The translations under genes and the position numbers were made by a program. From Gonocerus acuteangulatus (lineage: Eukaryota > Arthropoda > Insecta > Hemiptera > Coreidae), in assembly GCA_946811695.1 (NCBI GenBank), contig OX328124.1:90184696-90248695 (forward strand): a stretch of 64,000 bases of DNA, written 5' to 3'. Below the pieces are notes generated by a model, which saw nothing but the letters and a program-made list of their open reading frames with translations, had not been told where the DNA came from and ran no database searches. Of the stretch, positions 24,045 to 35,828 are shown in pieces. Position 1 is the stretch's first letter. Each line of letters starts with the position of its first letter.

Positions 24045-24050
<6 letters not shown>
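20487..24050. other. 3.5-kb intronic stretch without recognised gene
   Basis: A purine-rich, less AT-rich block lies at 22700-22900. The frames present are short and carry no motif I know. Poly-T runs at 20722-20742 and 21833-21854 may mark minus-strand retroposon tails. Confidence 0.45.
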
Positions 24051-24115
<65 letters not shown>

Positions 24116-24140
24116 GTATATACACACACACACACATACA
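24051..24140. repeat. (TA)n / (CA)n microsatellite
   Basis: A TA run of about 62 bp is followed by a short CA run. Confidence 0.95.
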
Positions 24141-24194
24141 AAAATCTGAACAACCGTTATTTTAGTGATCTTTGTGTACTTCGGTAAAGGAGAA

Positions 24195-24450
24195 AATGGT
24201 GCTTTAATTTATCGAAAACTTGTAAAAATGTATGGCGAAAATTTCATTAGTGAGCGCCAAGTGCAGCGGCGGTTTGAACGGTTTCAAGCGGGAACCCGCT
24301 AACATGAAGACGAGCCTTGTACAGGTTGACCAAAACAGCTTCACGACCAACTCCTGCAGGCTACTGTAGGATAAAATCCTGTTGTAACAGTCGAAGAACT
24401 GCCAGAAACACTTGGATCGACACATACTACAGTCCTCCATCATAGACCGG
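24195..24450 (+). pseudogene. mariner transposase N-terminal remnant
   Basis: One + frame reads E-R-Q-V-Q-R-R-F-E-R-F-Q-A-G, then H-E-D-E-P-C-T-G, then V-T-V-E-E-L-P-E-T-L-G-S-T-H-T-T-V. This is the paired helix-turn-helix DNA-binding region of mariner transposases (family pattern R-F..G....E-D-E-P-R-x-G-R-P). Three in-frame stops are present and the catalytic DDD half is absent. Terminal repeats were not found. Confidence 0.75.
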
Positions 24451-24451
24451 C

Positions 24452-24510
24452 ATTACTCGGCGCTAATGGCCCAAATGTCGGTGTATCATAAAATAATAAA
24501 ATAATTAAAA
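24452..24510 (+). mobile_element. SINE 3'-tail fragment
   Basis: CGGCGCTAATGGCCC followed by a TGTCGGTGTATC stretch and an A-rich tail resembles the tail shared by SINE T1 and the 5S-headed SINE. No head is present. Confidence 0.45.
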
Positions 24511-25164
24511 AAAATATAAATAAAAATACTTATAGGGTGATGACTTGATATCAGTACAGCTAAAATATTGTTGAAGTATTTATACATTTCAAGCAAAAAT
24601 CACATTCAATCAAACAAATTGATCGAAGGATTAATGTATATGAAAATAGAATAATCTAGTTTCTTGAAGCCATGATATAAATAATCAATACCATACAATA
24701 CTTTATCTTACTGTGTAAACAACTTTTCTGAACTCCCAGAAGGATCTAAAAAGTATTCATGGCTAAAGTCCTACCCCCAAAAGTTTGCGAACAAAATATG
24801 AAACATTGACTCTGTTTGTTGAAGTTCATCTCCTACCGGTGCAAATAAATATTCATGACTTGCCTCTGTCTGACATACATGCATTTCATTTTAGTATGTT
24901 CCGATGGATTTCCGACCATAAAAGAATTTTTGAAAAATCTTCAAATCTCACTAGATTCTCCAATAATGCCCATTCTTAAAATGTATAATATTTACCCTTA
25001 AATTGTGTTTCTGTTAATACGAGTGCGGTCATAATATATTTTTTTTTATTTGTATTTATTTATTTTTATTTTTTTGCGAATCACGGCCTACAGCATTCTC
25101 GCAGTTAGTCGCCCATGTAAATTTCCTACAAAAGATTTTGTCTTCTAGTGTTATCGTTTGTGGT
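24511..25164. other. Intronic sequence, nothing recognised
   Basis: No supported feature. Confidence 0.45.
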
Positions 25165-25401
25165 ATGAATTCGGCCTCCCTGACCGTCCCTAGGCCAACC
25201 CAGCCTTTAATAAATTGATCAATGGGTACCTTGGGTGCTAATGATTCTAGCAGTGGAAGCAGCCAAGGGGAAAATCAGGCGGCCGGAGCATAGTACTGAC
25301 CACACTATCTCCCTAGTGTGCCGTATCGTCATGAATCAGATACCTCTATAGTATCTGCCCCTCAGGGCCCTCGTGGCCTGTTACGGGACTGATTTTTTTT
25401 T
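25165..25401 (+). mobile_element. SINE S2, copy lacking the tRNA head
   Basis: It matches the body of 3270-3616 from AATTCGGCCTCCCTGACCGT to GTTACGGGACTGA and the terminal T-run. It starts about 100 bp inside the element, so it is a 5'-truncated copy. Confidence 0.85.
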
Positions 25402-25587
25402 TTCTACAAAAATCCCATAACAAACATCTAGGTCGATCCGACCTACTAGGTACTTCCCGTAAAGTGTGTGTTTGTTTACACAATAGAGGCCACAATTTTT
25501 TTTATCTTTCGCCATGAAGGCTTCGCCTTTTGTTCGCCCCTGATTCGCCCGTTGCTTATGCGGCGTCTTGTTCTTCCCGCAGCCCTT

Positions 25588-26175
25588 CGTAACACAGCTT
25601 GTAGGAGGTAAGTATGTGTTAGCTCAGATTATAAATTTGGTAAAAATGAAGTTTCACGCCCTCAAAACCGATTTCTTTCAAATTTTGTACAATAACGTAT
25701 TTTGATGGACTAAACACGAAGACGTTAAAAAAAAAACCTTCGCATTTAACCACGAAAGAAGTTATTAAGCACTAAAGTTCACTGTTATGCGGGTTATGAG
25801 AGCTAATGTTAACAACTAAATTTGTGACGACTTTAAGGCATAAATAACGACTTTAAGGCATACATGCTATGCGTTTCCGCTCGCTGCGCTCGCTCAAGAA
25901 GATAACAAAACCCATTGACTGGGGTTTTGTTATTTATAATCTGAGCTAACACATACTTACCTCCTACAAGCTGTGTTTACGGCGCAACGACATCTAACTC
26001 GCTAAAATTAATAGAATTCTATTAATTATTCTATTAACTTTAGTGCTTAATAACTTCTTTCCTAGTTAAATGCGAAGGTTTTTTTTAACGTATTCGTGTT
26101 TAGTGCATCAAAATACGTTATTGTATAAAATTTGAAAGAAATCGGTTTTGAGGGCGTGAAACTTCATTTTTACCA
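25588..26175. repeat. Interleaved inverted repeats (A-B ... A'-B')
   Basis: Segment A (25588-25636, with GCTTGTAGGAGGTAAGTATG) is reversed at 25932-25981. Segment B (25638-25778, with AAGTTTCACGCCCTCAAAAC) is reversed at 26037-26175. In a simple foldback the order would be A-B-B'-A'; here it is A-B-A'-B'. A 12-bp hairpin (ATAACAAAACCC...) lies at about 25893-25928 between them. Class unknown. Confidence 0.75.
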
Positions 26176-27055
26176 TAAATGTTATTATTAAAACACATGC
26201 TTATTTATTTAAGAATTTCGTATCTTTAACGATATGAAAACATAGATCTATAAAAAAGAATGAAAAAAAAAACTTTTATGTATTTTGTCTTTCCTGAGTA
26301 ATATGGTCAGCTTTTACGCCCCCTCCGGGTAGGACCTTTAATTACGTTTGACTGACAAAGTCATTTACTAAAGCATCACGGTATAAAAAATAAATTAATT
26401 AAATCAATTTATTAAAAATGTTTTATCATATGTTAAAAATGAAACAATTTTTAACGGTCCTAATGGCCCCCAGTACAGCACCCATATAAAGTAGAAACAC
26501 CCATAGAAAAAAAAAAAAAAAAAAAATTTAAATCAATGCATATTACTTCAGACATGCTCAGGAGTATGCAGAAATAATAAAAGGGTCGTTTTTCTTCGTC
26601 GTCTGATGGAATTTAGTAAATCGGAATCGCTCATCAGGAGCAGAAAAATAAAATGTCAGCTGTAATCCTCATGTGTTTACTTATGAGTTGCTTGAAAGGA
26701 TTTTACAGGCTCAAAACCACTCAATTCTTGTTTTCTCAGGTTAATCCAATCTAAAGACTAAATGGATTTTAAAGAAACTATGTCAAACAACACGTTCCCT
26801 TTCATTTTGATGGCATCCACTTGAAATAAACAGTAGGGGAAAACATAGAAAATCTCCGACATAAAAAATCACTTTTCCGATCTTTTATAAAGATAACAGC
26901 CTTAGAAATGCTCTTCTGCGGTGGAAACCTTCTTTTTTTAAAAATATGTTTATTATTATATTTATTTATTATTAGTTCTGAGTTTTATTTCAGTTCGGTT
27001 TTTTTAAAGAATGTGTCGGATGTCGAGAGTCACAGATGGTCATTGCTGATATATA

Positions 27056-27060
<5 letters not shown>
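26176..27060. other. Intronic sequence, nothing recognised
   Basis: A poly-A run lies at 26508-26526. No gene motif is seen. Confidence 0.45.

Positions 27061-27098
<38 letters not shown>
27061..27098. repeat. (GT)n microsatellite
   Basis: Nearly uninterrupted GT dinucleotides. Confidence 0.95.
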
Positions 27099-27530
27099 GT
27101 GTGTGTATATATATTCTCCCTTATCCGGCGTTCTCTTATCCGTCAATCTCTCTAATCGGGTCATCTCCGAGAAAAATGAGTGACGGATCTTGAAACTCGC
27201 CGGAGCTAGACCTGCTCGAGAGTTCCTAGAAAAACTTTCCTTCCTAGCTAGCTACACATTTGTTTCGTGGTACTTCATTGAATGGAAGTCAAAGGAGGAA
27301 GTATATGTATTGTTTAAGAGGCAGGAACTTGTGTTTCTACTGCGGCTGGAACGCCTGATTTTCTAGTTCCAACATTTATCGCGAGTGGATTGCAAGTTTT
27401 AAAAGAAATTTTAATAATATGTTTATGGTGAAGATGGAGATAGTTAGCCGTTGCAGAGATACGAAGACAAGGTATAGTTGGGATTCGGCTAGGAGAAAAA
27501 CGTCAGACTTTCAGGAAGAAATCTGTATTT

Positions 27531-27565
27531 GGACGTTTCGGCTGCACATTGGCAGCCTTCTTCAG
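27531..27565 (-). ncRNA. Hammerhead-like core at the PLE 3' end
   Basis: On the minus strand: CTGAAGA, one extra A, stem II GGCTGC / GCAGCC with loop CAATGT, then CGAAACGTC. A helix III can form between ACGTC and GACGT some 30 nt downstream, with a second nested hairpin (CAGATTTC / GAAAGTCTG). Stem I is weak. Hammerhead motifs are established components of PLE terminal repeats. Confidence 0.55.
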
Positions 27566-28149
27566 CTAAAAAAATAAAACTTATAAGTAAAAAAATAAAT
27601 ATACAACTTGTAAGTAAAAAACAGGCAGAAATGAGCGTAGTATATACATCAAGACAATAAATTTTAACCAATCTTATTTTTAAAGAATGAAAATACGGTA
27701 GTTGGAAAGTAAACAGCATGTAGAAAGTAGTAAGTAAGCAGTACAACAAACTAATCAGTACACAAAAGGAACATTTTTCACATAGTTAGAAAATACAATC
27801 TATTCTGTAAGTGAATACAATTTATAAAAATTAATATATAGATACGTACCACTAGAGAATGCCTAGGGGGGAGGGAGGAAGACCTCGAGGACAACTTAGG
27901 TAACCATGGTTGAATGTATGAGGGACAGCAACTACACAGGGGGTTTTATAGTTTTGACTGGGGGAGGGGTGAGGAAGCGGTAAGTCGGTGAAGATGAAAG
28001 AAGTGCAATTGCTAGGTTGTAAAAGCGGGTTGTAAAGGTGTTAAGAGTTTTGGGACACACAAGTAGAAAAATTGTCTGGAGCCTGGGAACAAAGATAAAA
28101 AGGAGGTCAGGACAATTTATGGAAGACGGCGGAGTAGGCAGGGGAGATG

Positions 28150-28687
28150 TTTTGTTTGTCGGTTTTGTAATTAATGTTATTGGGGTTTAAGTTAATGTGG
28201 ACGCATTCGGAAATCTGTCGTTTTTTGGTGTTTCGTTCTGTGGAAAGTATTTTTGTGTCGTCAAAGTTGAAAGTGTGTTTTTTTTTGTTATGACGTGTTT
28301 GGCGAGGGCGGATTTGTGGATTTCTTTGTTTTTTATTGTCCGTTTGTGTTGTGTTATGCGGTAGTGAATATAATTTTTGGTTTCATCTATTTATACTGCA
28401 TTACAGGAGGGGGTTTGGCAGGGTATTTGGTAAACGCAGTGGGTGTTGCAGTCATAGGGAATGGGATCTTTGAGTTTGGTGTACAATGTAGTTAGTTTGT
28501 TAGTGGTTTTTAACCCAAAGTCTAGTGACGGGATGGCTTTTTTTAAAGTCTTTGTCAGTTTTTCAGTCAGTCCTGGTGTGTATGTCAGGGAACGAAATAT
28601 CTGGGGGGAGGAGTCAAGGGAGGTATTGGGGGAGGTGGCATTGAAGGATTGGGATTTTATTTGCTTTATAAGCCGGTTTATGAGGTT
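28150..28687 (-). pseudogene. PLE GIY-YIG endonuclease remnant
   Basis: Beyond the frameshift at the run of nine G (28688-28696, + strand) the minus strand stays coding-like: D-C-N-T-H-C-V-Y-Q-I-P-C, then N-A-V-Y-I-D-E-T, then R-I-T-Q-H-K-R-T-I, then A-L-A-K-H-V. This is the order of the GIY-YIG nuclease of PLEs, with G-I-Y replaced by C-V-Y and Y-I-G by Y-I-D. An in-frame stop separates N-A-V from I-D-E-T in one reading. It is likely inactive. Confidence 0.65.
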
Positions 28688-29613
28688 GGGGGGGGGAATT
28701 GGTTTAGTGTTAATATTTCGGTAGCTCTTTTCAAGTTTTCATTGTGGAAGGACTCATGGGATAAAGAAAGGGCACGGCGAAGAAGGTTTCGAGCTACATT
28801 GATTTTCATGTGGTAAGGATGGGAAGAGTGGAAGTTGAGTAAACGTCCAGAATAAGTAGGTTTTGTGTACCAGTTTGTGATGATAGTGCCGTCGGTCTGT
28901 CTGATTAGTAGAACGTCCAAGTAGGGGAGTTGTTGGTTCTGTTCTGTCTCTACCGTAAATTGTAGTCTGGGATGATAAGAGTTGAAGCAGTTTAGTATGT
29001 CTGTTAGTCTAACGGGGTTTATAATTAACAGGAGGTCATCTACATATTCGCAAATGAAAGATATGTCCTGGGGGAATAGTGGGACGAAAGTGTTAAGTAA
29101 GTCGGTAAGAAAGATGGAGGATAAGTCAGGAGCAAGGCAATTTCCCATAGCTAACCCTTCAATTTGTTGGTAAAATTGTCCGTTGTATTTGAAAAAACCA
29201 CTGTTGACGCATAATTTGAGGCTGTCAACGAAATATTGAAACGATAGGGGGCTGTGCGGTTCTATAGAGGACCAATTATTTTGGATTATTTCTAACGTTT
29301 TAGTTAGAGGGACGTTGGTAAAAAGAGAGTTGGCATCAAATGAGATAAGAATATGTCCGAGTGGTACGGTGAAATTTGATAATTTTGAAATGAGATCGAA
29401 AGAATTTTTTATATCGTACGGGTTATTGTGACTTAATGCTTGTAACGCGGGGAGCAAAAATTTACTTAATTTGGAAGAGGGAGAATTAATATTCGAAATG
29501 ATGGGTCGGAGGGGATTTTCGGGTTTATGAATTTTAGGGAGACCATAAGCTCGGGGAGGGAGAGAGTTGTGCGAAATTAATTGGCGGTAGGTCTTTTTGT
29601 CTATTTCTTTCAA
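28678..29613 (-). pseudogene. PLE reverse transcriptase (311 codons open)
   Basis: The minus-strand frame contains Y-G-L-P-K-I-H-K (residues about 24-31), L-R-P-I-I-S, S-F-D-A-N-S-L-F-T-N-V-P (about 89-100), G-L-A-M-G-N-C-L-A-P and the catalytic Y-V-D-D-L-L-L-I. These are the conserved blocks of Penelope RTs, which are related to telomerase RT. The frame ends early after N-Q-F-P-P-P because of a length change in a homopolymeric C run, which cuts off the endonuclease. PLE RTs normally sit in proteins of about 700-850 residues. The first Met is not necessarily the true start, as sequence upstream is short. Confidence 0.9.
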
Positions 29614-29881
29614 TTGTAATGTGCAGCCGAAACGTCCAAATACAGATTTCTTCCTGAAAGTCTGACGTTTTTCTCCTAGCCGAATCCCAACTATACCTTG
29701 TCTTAATATGTTTATGTTTTAAATATGCAATATTAAACATGGTACACATTATTATATCGTCAAATAACCAGGTTTTTCAAATACATAAGTGACCGCTTCA
29801 AACTGAATTCTCTAATCCGGCGTTTTCTTTCTAACCCGAGTGTACCTCGGTCCCGACGCCGAATAGCGAGAGTCTACTGTT

Positions 29882-29884
<3 letters not shown>

Positions 29885-29940
<56 letters not shown>
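29885..29940. repeat. (TA)n microsatellite
   Basis: The TA run directly abuts the right end of the Tigger-like element. Confidence 0.96.
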
Positions 29941-29943
<3 letters not shown>

Positions 29944-30559
29944 CTTTGGTGTTGCATAGGCACTTATTAATGCCGATAGCCCAACTTCAGTCGGGGTTGC
30001 GTGTCCCAACACAGTGCTTGGAGTTTCGGATGTGTTGGTGAATTGAAAGAGAAATATTAAGAGTTTTTAAGCTTTCCCTATCACACTAGATATAAGAATC
30101 ACATGGAATCACAAGACGTCGAACGTTTTTCATAATGTCCCCAAGAAGTTATTATTTTTTTTTTTTTTTGCTGAAGAATTTCCTTATGGCACAACATTTG
30201 CTAACGGAAAAGAAAAAAAAATCTAGAGAGACTCAGAAAGGCGTACAAGTGTAAATTACGCGTGTGTAAGCTGAAAGAGCTTATTAAATGACGTGAAGAT
30301 GATGGCTGGCTGTAGGTGGGAAAATGATGAAGCCTCTTAATAAGAGAAGACGTAAAGCTGAGTGTTTGGTCAATATTAGCGGATCTTAGTGGTTTACTAG
30401 GCTGGTCTTGACCAACGGCATGCTCATACACACGGCTATAGCACCGATGGGTTTCTCTTGAAGACATCAGCTGAGAATAAACAATGAATTCACAGTATAA
30501 TAGATATCTCTCATGCTTCTTCAAAGGTAGCACACATTAATGAAATATTCATTCATATA
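29941..30559. other. Intronic sequence, nothing recognised
   Basis: A GC-richer piece at 29970-30040 may be a short retroposon, but it matches no family I can name. Confidence 0.4.
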
Positions 30560-31020
30560 TTAACAGTGACACACTCCTACATTATGACAAGAAAGGACAG
30601 ACCGACATGTACATACTGCAATACTCAACTAACAATAAAGCACCTACTGACAGAGTGTAGGCTCAGGACAAAATTGAAATTACCCTACTTCTTGACCGAC
30701 TTACTAAACGGTGGTAGCCAGTTCATTAATGAGCTTATGAAATACCTAAAAAATGTAAATTTTTACAATAATATTTAAAAAAGAAAGGATAATCAAAGCA
30801 CTTTAGTGAAATTGATTTTTTTCGTTAATGACCCAACAAAAAGTTACTCTCTTGTTGTTGGGTCAATGGAACAGAGCACAATACATTCATGAACACAAAA
30901 TACTTGTTGACAGTTTAACATGGAAACATAAGGAGAATTTTTACCAGATAGTGAGAAGATTTGACGGAAAAAAATTCGTTTTATCATCAAATGATGAATA
31001 AACTAAAATAAATAAATAAA
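30560..31020 (+). pseudogene. LINE C-terminal zinc finger fragment with 3' UTR
   Basis: The frame at 30566-30778 reads T-H-S-Y-I-M-T-R-K-D, C-T-Y-C, then L-T-I-K-H-L-L-T-E-C and ends Y-N-N-I. It parallels the C-terminus of the LINE at 53783-55195 (T-H-S-Y-L-M-T-K-Q-D, C-T-E-C, V-K-H-L-L-T-D-C). It is 5'-truncated at about 30560. The 3' UTR ends in AAATAAATAAATA near 31005-31022, typical of a LINE tail. It is the clearest sense-strand LINE remnant inside the intron. Confidence 0.8.
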
Positions 31021-31022
31021 TA

Positions 31023-32139
31023 TAAATATTAATAGTGTCATTATGTTCAGCCCTGTTTCTCCTTCTATCAACTTGTAATCAATATATATTATTAAAATCT
31101 ACTGTATTTTTGTCAAATACCACTCACTCAATGACCTATCATCGCTTAGCCCAAACCACTTGACCGAAAAAATTGAAATTTTACATGGACACTCCCTTTA
31201 GAATGTAAACACTCGCTAAGAAAGAGGTTTTTTTTATATTCGAATTTTTAAGTATTTTTAGGGGGGTTCGAATTTTTAGTTGGTGTTAAAAAGAGCAAAC
31301 AAGCCTAGGCAGCCTGCATTGCTAGGAAGATAACCGGTCAGCTGTTAACGTGCTTTATCTACATGTTTCATAATATTATTTTCATTTACGGTTCATTTCA
31401 CCTATGATGGCAGACCTTGAATTACTAGAAATAAACTGTGATTAGAGTTTACGCTATACATGGGCATGGTCCATATCTGGAACCCATGAAAAATAAATGT
31501 TGCCTATGATAGACTGTAATATACTGCGCCTAACCGTAAGAGTGAATGCAAGCACCGATCATCTAAGCAGTTTTGGTTGTTCTGATTAATTTTACATTAA
31601 TGATAGTTGGCTTCTGAATAAAACACTATTTTCGGGAAATATATTTTTGCACCTTTCCCCTATGCGGAGTACCTGGTGTTCCAAGGTAAGTCTAGCCAAC
31701 GCATATTTAGCTTCTTATCTACATTGCAGTTAGCTCTCCAACTATAATGTCTATATATTCATATAAGTAATCAAACATGTAAGATGTAAAAAAGTCGTGT
31801 GTAGGAACTGCGTCATCCTAGCGCGGCTCCGTTCTTATCTCTAGTCTCATTAGGAAGATTAAAAAAGAATCAGTTATTATTTTGGTTGGACCTTTCTTGA
31901 AATAATTTTATGGCCTTACCTGTCAGGGTCGACCGGCCCCCACCATCCACTTCTAGAGATACTTATTTTACAGTTCAATGCATTGAAAAATATCAAAGTG
32001 TTTCACTTTTTCCTGTGTTCTTCTACTATAATACTAATTCTACAAATAAATGCAATTTAAAACAAAAAAACAACCAATTAAAAAGTCAGCTAAACAACTA
32101 CAAAAACCCGTTCGAAAGAACAAAACAAACATATTTGAA
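31023..32139. other. Intronic sequence with a repeat-B fragment (31800-31860)
   Basis: The reversed block AACTGCGTCATCCTAGCGCG marks repeat B. Nothing else is recognised. Confidence 0.4.
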
Positions 32140-32582
32140 GCTTTAAACACTTATTCCTCCGATTGACATCGCCTAATCGAAAATTACTTTAGGACCTATT
32201 TTCTAGATAATTTAGTAAGCTTTCGAATGATTACCTTCCATTTACCACCTTTTCCCAACCGTTTTCGAGATATTAACGAAAATATACAAAGTTCCCAAAA
32301 CCTTTCATGACTATTAATAAAATATTTTATTCTAATCCTTCCTTAACTTCAAACGTAACCAAACTTTAAAAATCTTTGTTTTTATGAATTTCAAAGATGC
32401 AGGAAATATTTTAACTAAATCCCATGATTTTAAGTACCCAAACCAAAAACTTTACTCGACAACTATTTGTCCACTTTTCTCGAAAACGTTTAAAGCTATC
32501 GCCTTTAAAATGGTTTCATTCGTTTTTCTGCGTAAAGGAACCTATAAAACGAGTAATTTCAAGCAATTCAATGTAAGCGTAA

Positions 32583-32643
<61 letters not shown>
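32140..32643 (+). repeat. Repeat family A, copy ending in poly-T
   Basis: It contains CGATTGACATCGCCTAATCG, GTTTTCGAGATATTAACG and CTATAAAACGAGTAATTTCA in the order found, reversed, at 6120-7250. It stops at AATGTAAGCGTAACA and runs into about 60 T residues (32583-32643), so the TA-hairpin half is missing. Confidence 0.75.
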
Positions 32644-32645
<2 letters not shown>

Positions 32646-32649
32646 ATTT

Positions 32650-33529
32650 GTAAAAACATCTCTGTAGTTAGTTGTTGAGAAGGGGCAAGCTAATTTTTGT
32701 GGGAATATCTTCAGAAGACCTTATGAACCAAAACATCTACCTTTGCTTCAAGTGTAGATAACTTTTACATTTTTAAAAATATATATGTATGAAATAGTAA
32801 ATTTACAATCATTCATTGTCTCACGATTGAAATATATTAAATCCCATAGCTCTCAGACAATTTCAGACAACTCAAGAGTGCCTTTCGTTTTTCATGGACA
32901 ATACTTAAGCAGACACTTACTCAATTATCTCTGGACTCTCTCAACCCTGCCGTCTCGTCTATCCGTAAATGTACACATTTTCTTACTGCTCTGTACATTT
33001 GTAAATATGTGTGTGTGTGTGTGTGTGTGTTTTTTTAATATAAGTGTTATTTTGGTTGATTTTTACACATTTCTTTCATGTTTTCATTTGTGAGCCAAGT
33101 ATTTTTTTTTAATACATAACTGAATATTTTTCATGCACACACCTTCGGATAAATAGAATAACCATATTACTAAAACCCAACTATATTGGCAATATAGCCA
33201 ATTGAATTCTTACATTCGACAAAGGATTCGACGATTCTGCATGTATATCAAAGCACAGTGTACATGTTAATTTGGTGACCATGGGCTTTTAGCATAATTG
33301 TTAGCTAAGTAGTATGCGCATCACTCAGGGAGGTAAGGGTGTATATCAGAGACCGCTCCTCAGATTCAACTACACAAGGGTTTTGAAACTCTAGGTATGC
33401 AATGATGAGAAATTCATTTAAAACAATAATAAACATTCATAATATTTTTAACATTCAATTAATGCTAGGTCTAAATAATTAGAATTGTTCTTTGTTATGA
33501 GAAGTAAGATGTATAAAAAAACATGAGCA
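32650..33529. other. Intronic sequence with a short (GT)n run (33008-33030)
   Basis: No gene recognised. Confidence 0.4.
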
Positions 33530-34020
33530 CTGTTGAGAATTTTGTATATTTCCTTTAATATCTGGAAAACGGCAGTAAAATCGTAGTAAGTGGAAGGTAT
33601 CTAAATTTCCTACTTAACGATTCTTATGTAATGTTTGATAGAGCAAACTCATTAGGATAAATCGGTGCTTGATATTCGAAAGCGCCGGTTTCGTTCCTTG
33701 GACGCTGTTTTTTATTTTTTTTATTATTTTTTTTTTTTATTTTTTTTTTTTTTAATTGCACATAAAGTGGAATAAAAAATACTATAAATGAGAAAAATGT
33801 TTGTAATAAAGAGTTTTCCGGAAGAATGAGGGGCTGAATGAGGAATTTCCGCTTAGAGTCGTACATGGAAAATCTCGCTTTTCTTCACTCTTTTATTACA
33901 ATAGGTGTTTCAATTTTTCATGAACTATTAAAACAAAGTTTCTACTGTAAGCATTAAAAATTACAAAGGAAAAGTACGGAACTAACACTAAAATGACGCA
34001 GTTCCTGCGGGGTTTCTTCA
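33530..34020. repeat. Fragments of repeat families A and B
   Basis: A-type sequence (TTTAATATCTGGAAAACGGC, 33550-33575) is followed by B-type GAGGAATTTCCGCTTAGAGT (33838-33858) and AAAATGACGCAGTTCCTGCG (33990-34010). Confidence 0.55.
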
Positions 34021-35828
34021 TATTGGATCCTCAAAATTTTTCGTTTCTGAAGAACTTTCTCTTGAATGATGCGAAATTGAAAAAATATTATATGTGTTAT
34101 TTTTTGTTTCACAAAGCTTCTTCGGATTCGTACTGAAATCAAGTGATAACAAACAAATAAAAGTATATTTTGTTCTGAAACCCTCGGGAAATGAGTACTC
34201 TAAATCCACTTTCCCGAAAACACAGCAGAATAAAATGGTGGAAATAATCCATTATTTAATTATTTAAACATTGAATTAAGAAGAGGAAAATCTCCGGAAA
34301 GCTGAATACCGGTTGCTAAAAATGTTAAAATATTACCGGCGGATTTCTCTTCTCTTATTCAGATGAAATGCTTAATGTTGCACTCATGAAAAAGTTATGT
34401 ATTTTAATCTCCACTGAAACAAGCACTTTACTGCAGTGCAAAATACAATTACAAATGTGTGAATAACATAAAAACAACAATGTATATGAATTTCAGACCG
34501 GAGAGCAGCTCATACAATATGATATGATATGAAAAACATTTATTATTTCAGAAAAAAACATAACTTGAACATATAAAAAAGTATGCAAGAACTGTTGGCG
34601 AATTGTTGCCCACGTGCAGATTCTGCAGTTTATAAGGAATGTACACATAAACAAAGAATAAAGAATTTAATGTAATATCTTCAAAAACTGATTTTCTATT
34701 TATATACATAACATTCGGAGAAATAAGTCTTAAGACTCTGAATTTCTTGTTTTCGTTTATTTGAACAATTCCTTTTGTCTGTTTCCCTTAGTTTTTATAT
34801 TGCTTGTTGTTTTCGTAAAAGCTTATAGTAGGAAAATGCATTTGTCAGTAAATTACGATACGTTTGAAAATGCCGTGTGAACTGCGCTGCCGTTGGTTGT
34901 ATGTTGTTAAAACGTTTTTTTTTTTTCTCAACTTCCTACAATTTTTAAGTGTTTTTTTTTTTTGTTTAATTCATTTCTCAGTAAAACACCAGACTACGCA
35001 AAAAGCAACGTAATTATATATTGTTGTTCGAAATAGAGATATCAGAGCAAATTCGTTCATGCCTTGTGAGTATTTTCTACAGCTGTCCGTTTCGTTCTTA
35101 TAAATAGTTTTTTCCCCTCTGTTTACATAACTTTTTAATTGTTTTTTTTTTATTATTTAACAGAAAATGAGTATTTTAGTAAAACAAGGCAAAAAAAAAT
35201 AAGTTATTTTTTTGTATTAGTGTTTTCCATAGAGCGAACTTTCAAGAGGCGCGAGGATAAATTTCCGCGTTGGGGTCATGTAAGTTTCCTGTTGTCGTGG
35301 GTAAAATATGGCTTCTGAGATTTCATTTCACATTTTAACACGTGTTTACATTTTACACGAAAGATCAAAACAAAACTTACTGTTTCTATTCTAAGAATTC
35401 CAAAACACACTAGGAATAAGAACGAAAACGCGCTAATATGACGCAGATCCTGCAAGTAGGACTTCTTTGTTAGCGCTACAGAATACATTTTCATTCAATC
35501 CACTGTGTCGTCATGCATCCATTGATCAACCTAGAACCTGATAGCGATAGAAAACCACATTTCAGGCTTGAAATCAGCAGGTGTCGAATCTAAATCATAC
35601 TATCTTGCTAATAAGGCTCGAACGGACTCCCATCCATCTTGAAATCCTCAATCCTCCGAGGCATGCATCTTGCCTGATTCTACTCTGTCCGTTTATGTTA
35701 AATGGCATACAATTAGCGTACTACAATAACGCTCTCATAAATGGAGCGAAAAATAAAACATCCAACCCAAATATATGGTGGAGGTTATTGGGCTAGACCA
35801 TAGAAACAAGAGAGGTCGTCGGCCATAG
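34021..35828. other. Intronic sequence with scattered repeat-B pieces
   Basis: The block at 35425-35465 (CGCTAATATGACGCAGATCC) is repeat B. No coding sequence is recognised. Confidence 0.4.

Larger units (their letters stand above)
27415..29716 (-). mobile_element. Penelope-like element (PLE), 2276 bp, with 13-bp target duplication
   Basis: The element is 27428-29703 and is flanked by TAATATGTTTATG at 27415-27427 and 29704-29716. An identical 86-bp sequence lies in inverted orientation at its two ends (27465-27550 and 29618-29703). PLEs are known to carry terminal repeats in direct or inverted orientation. On the minus strand it encodes an RT and, after a frameshift, a degenerate GIY-YIG endonuclease. 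It seems 5'-truncated relative to a full PLE, because the RT N-terminus is short. A hammerhead-like motif lies at its 3' end. It is not autonomous as it stands. Confidence 0.9.
27112..29882. mobile_element. Tigger/pogo-like element split by a PLE
   Basis: The left end carries CTCCCTTATCCGGCGTTCTC. The right end, reversed, starts CAGTAGACTCTCGCTATTCG and contains AACGCCGGATTAGAGAATTC. Repeated TTATCCGGC-type motifs are typical of Tigger ends. Removing the PLE (27428-29703 and one 13-bp duplicate) leaves about 480 bp with no transposase, so this would be a short non-autonomous element. The left end lacks the outermost bases. Confidence 0.55.

Noticed and set aside
26585..26645. Hammerhead candidate around GCTCCTGATGAGCG (minus strand)
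   Set aside because: Stem II is not supported and the GAA stretch does not give the required core.
28461..28724. + strand frames across 28.3-28.7 kb
   Set aside because: They are antisense to the PLE GIY-YIG region.
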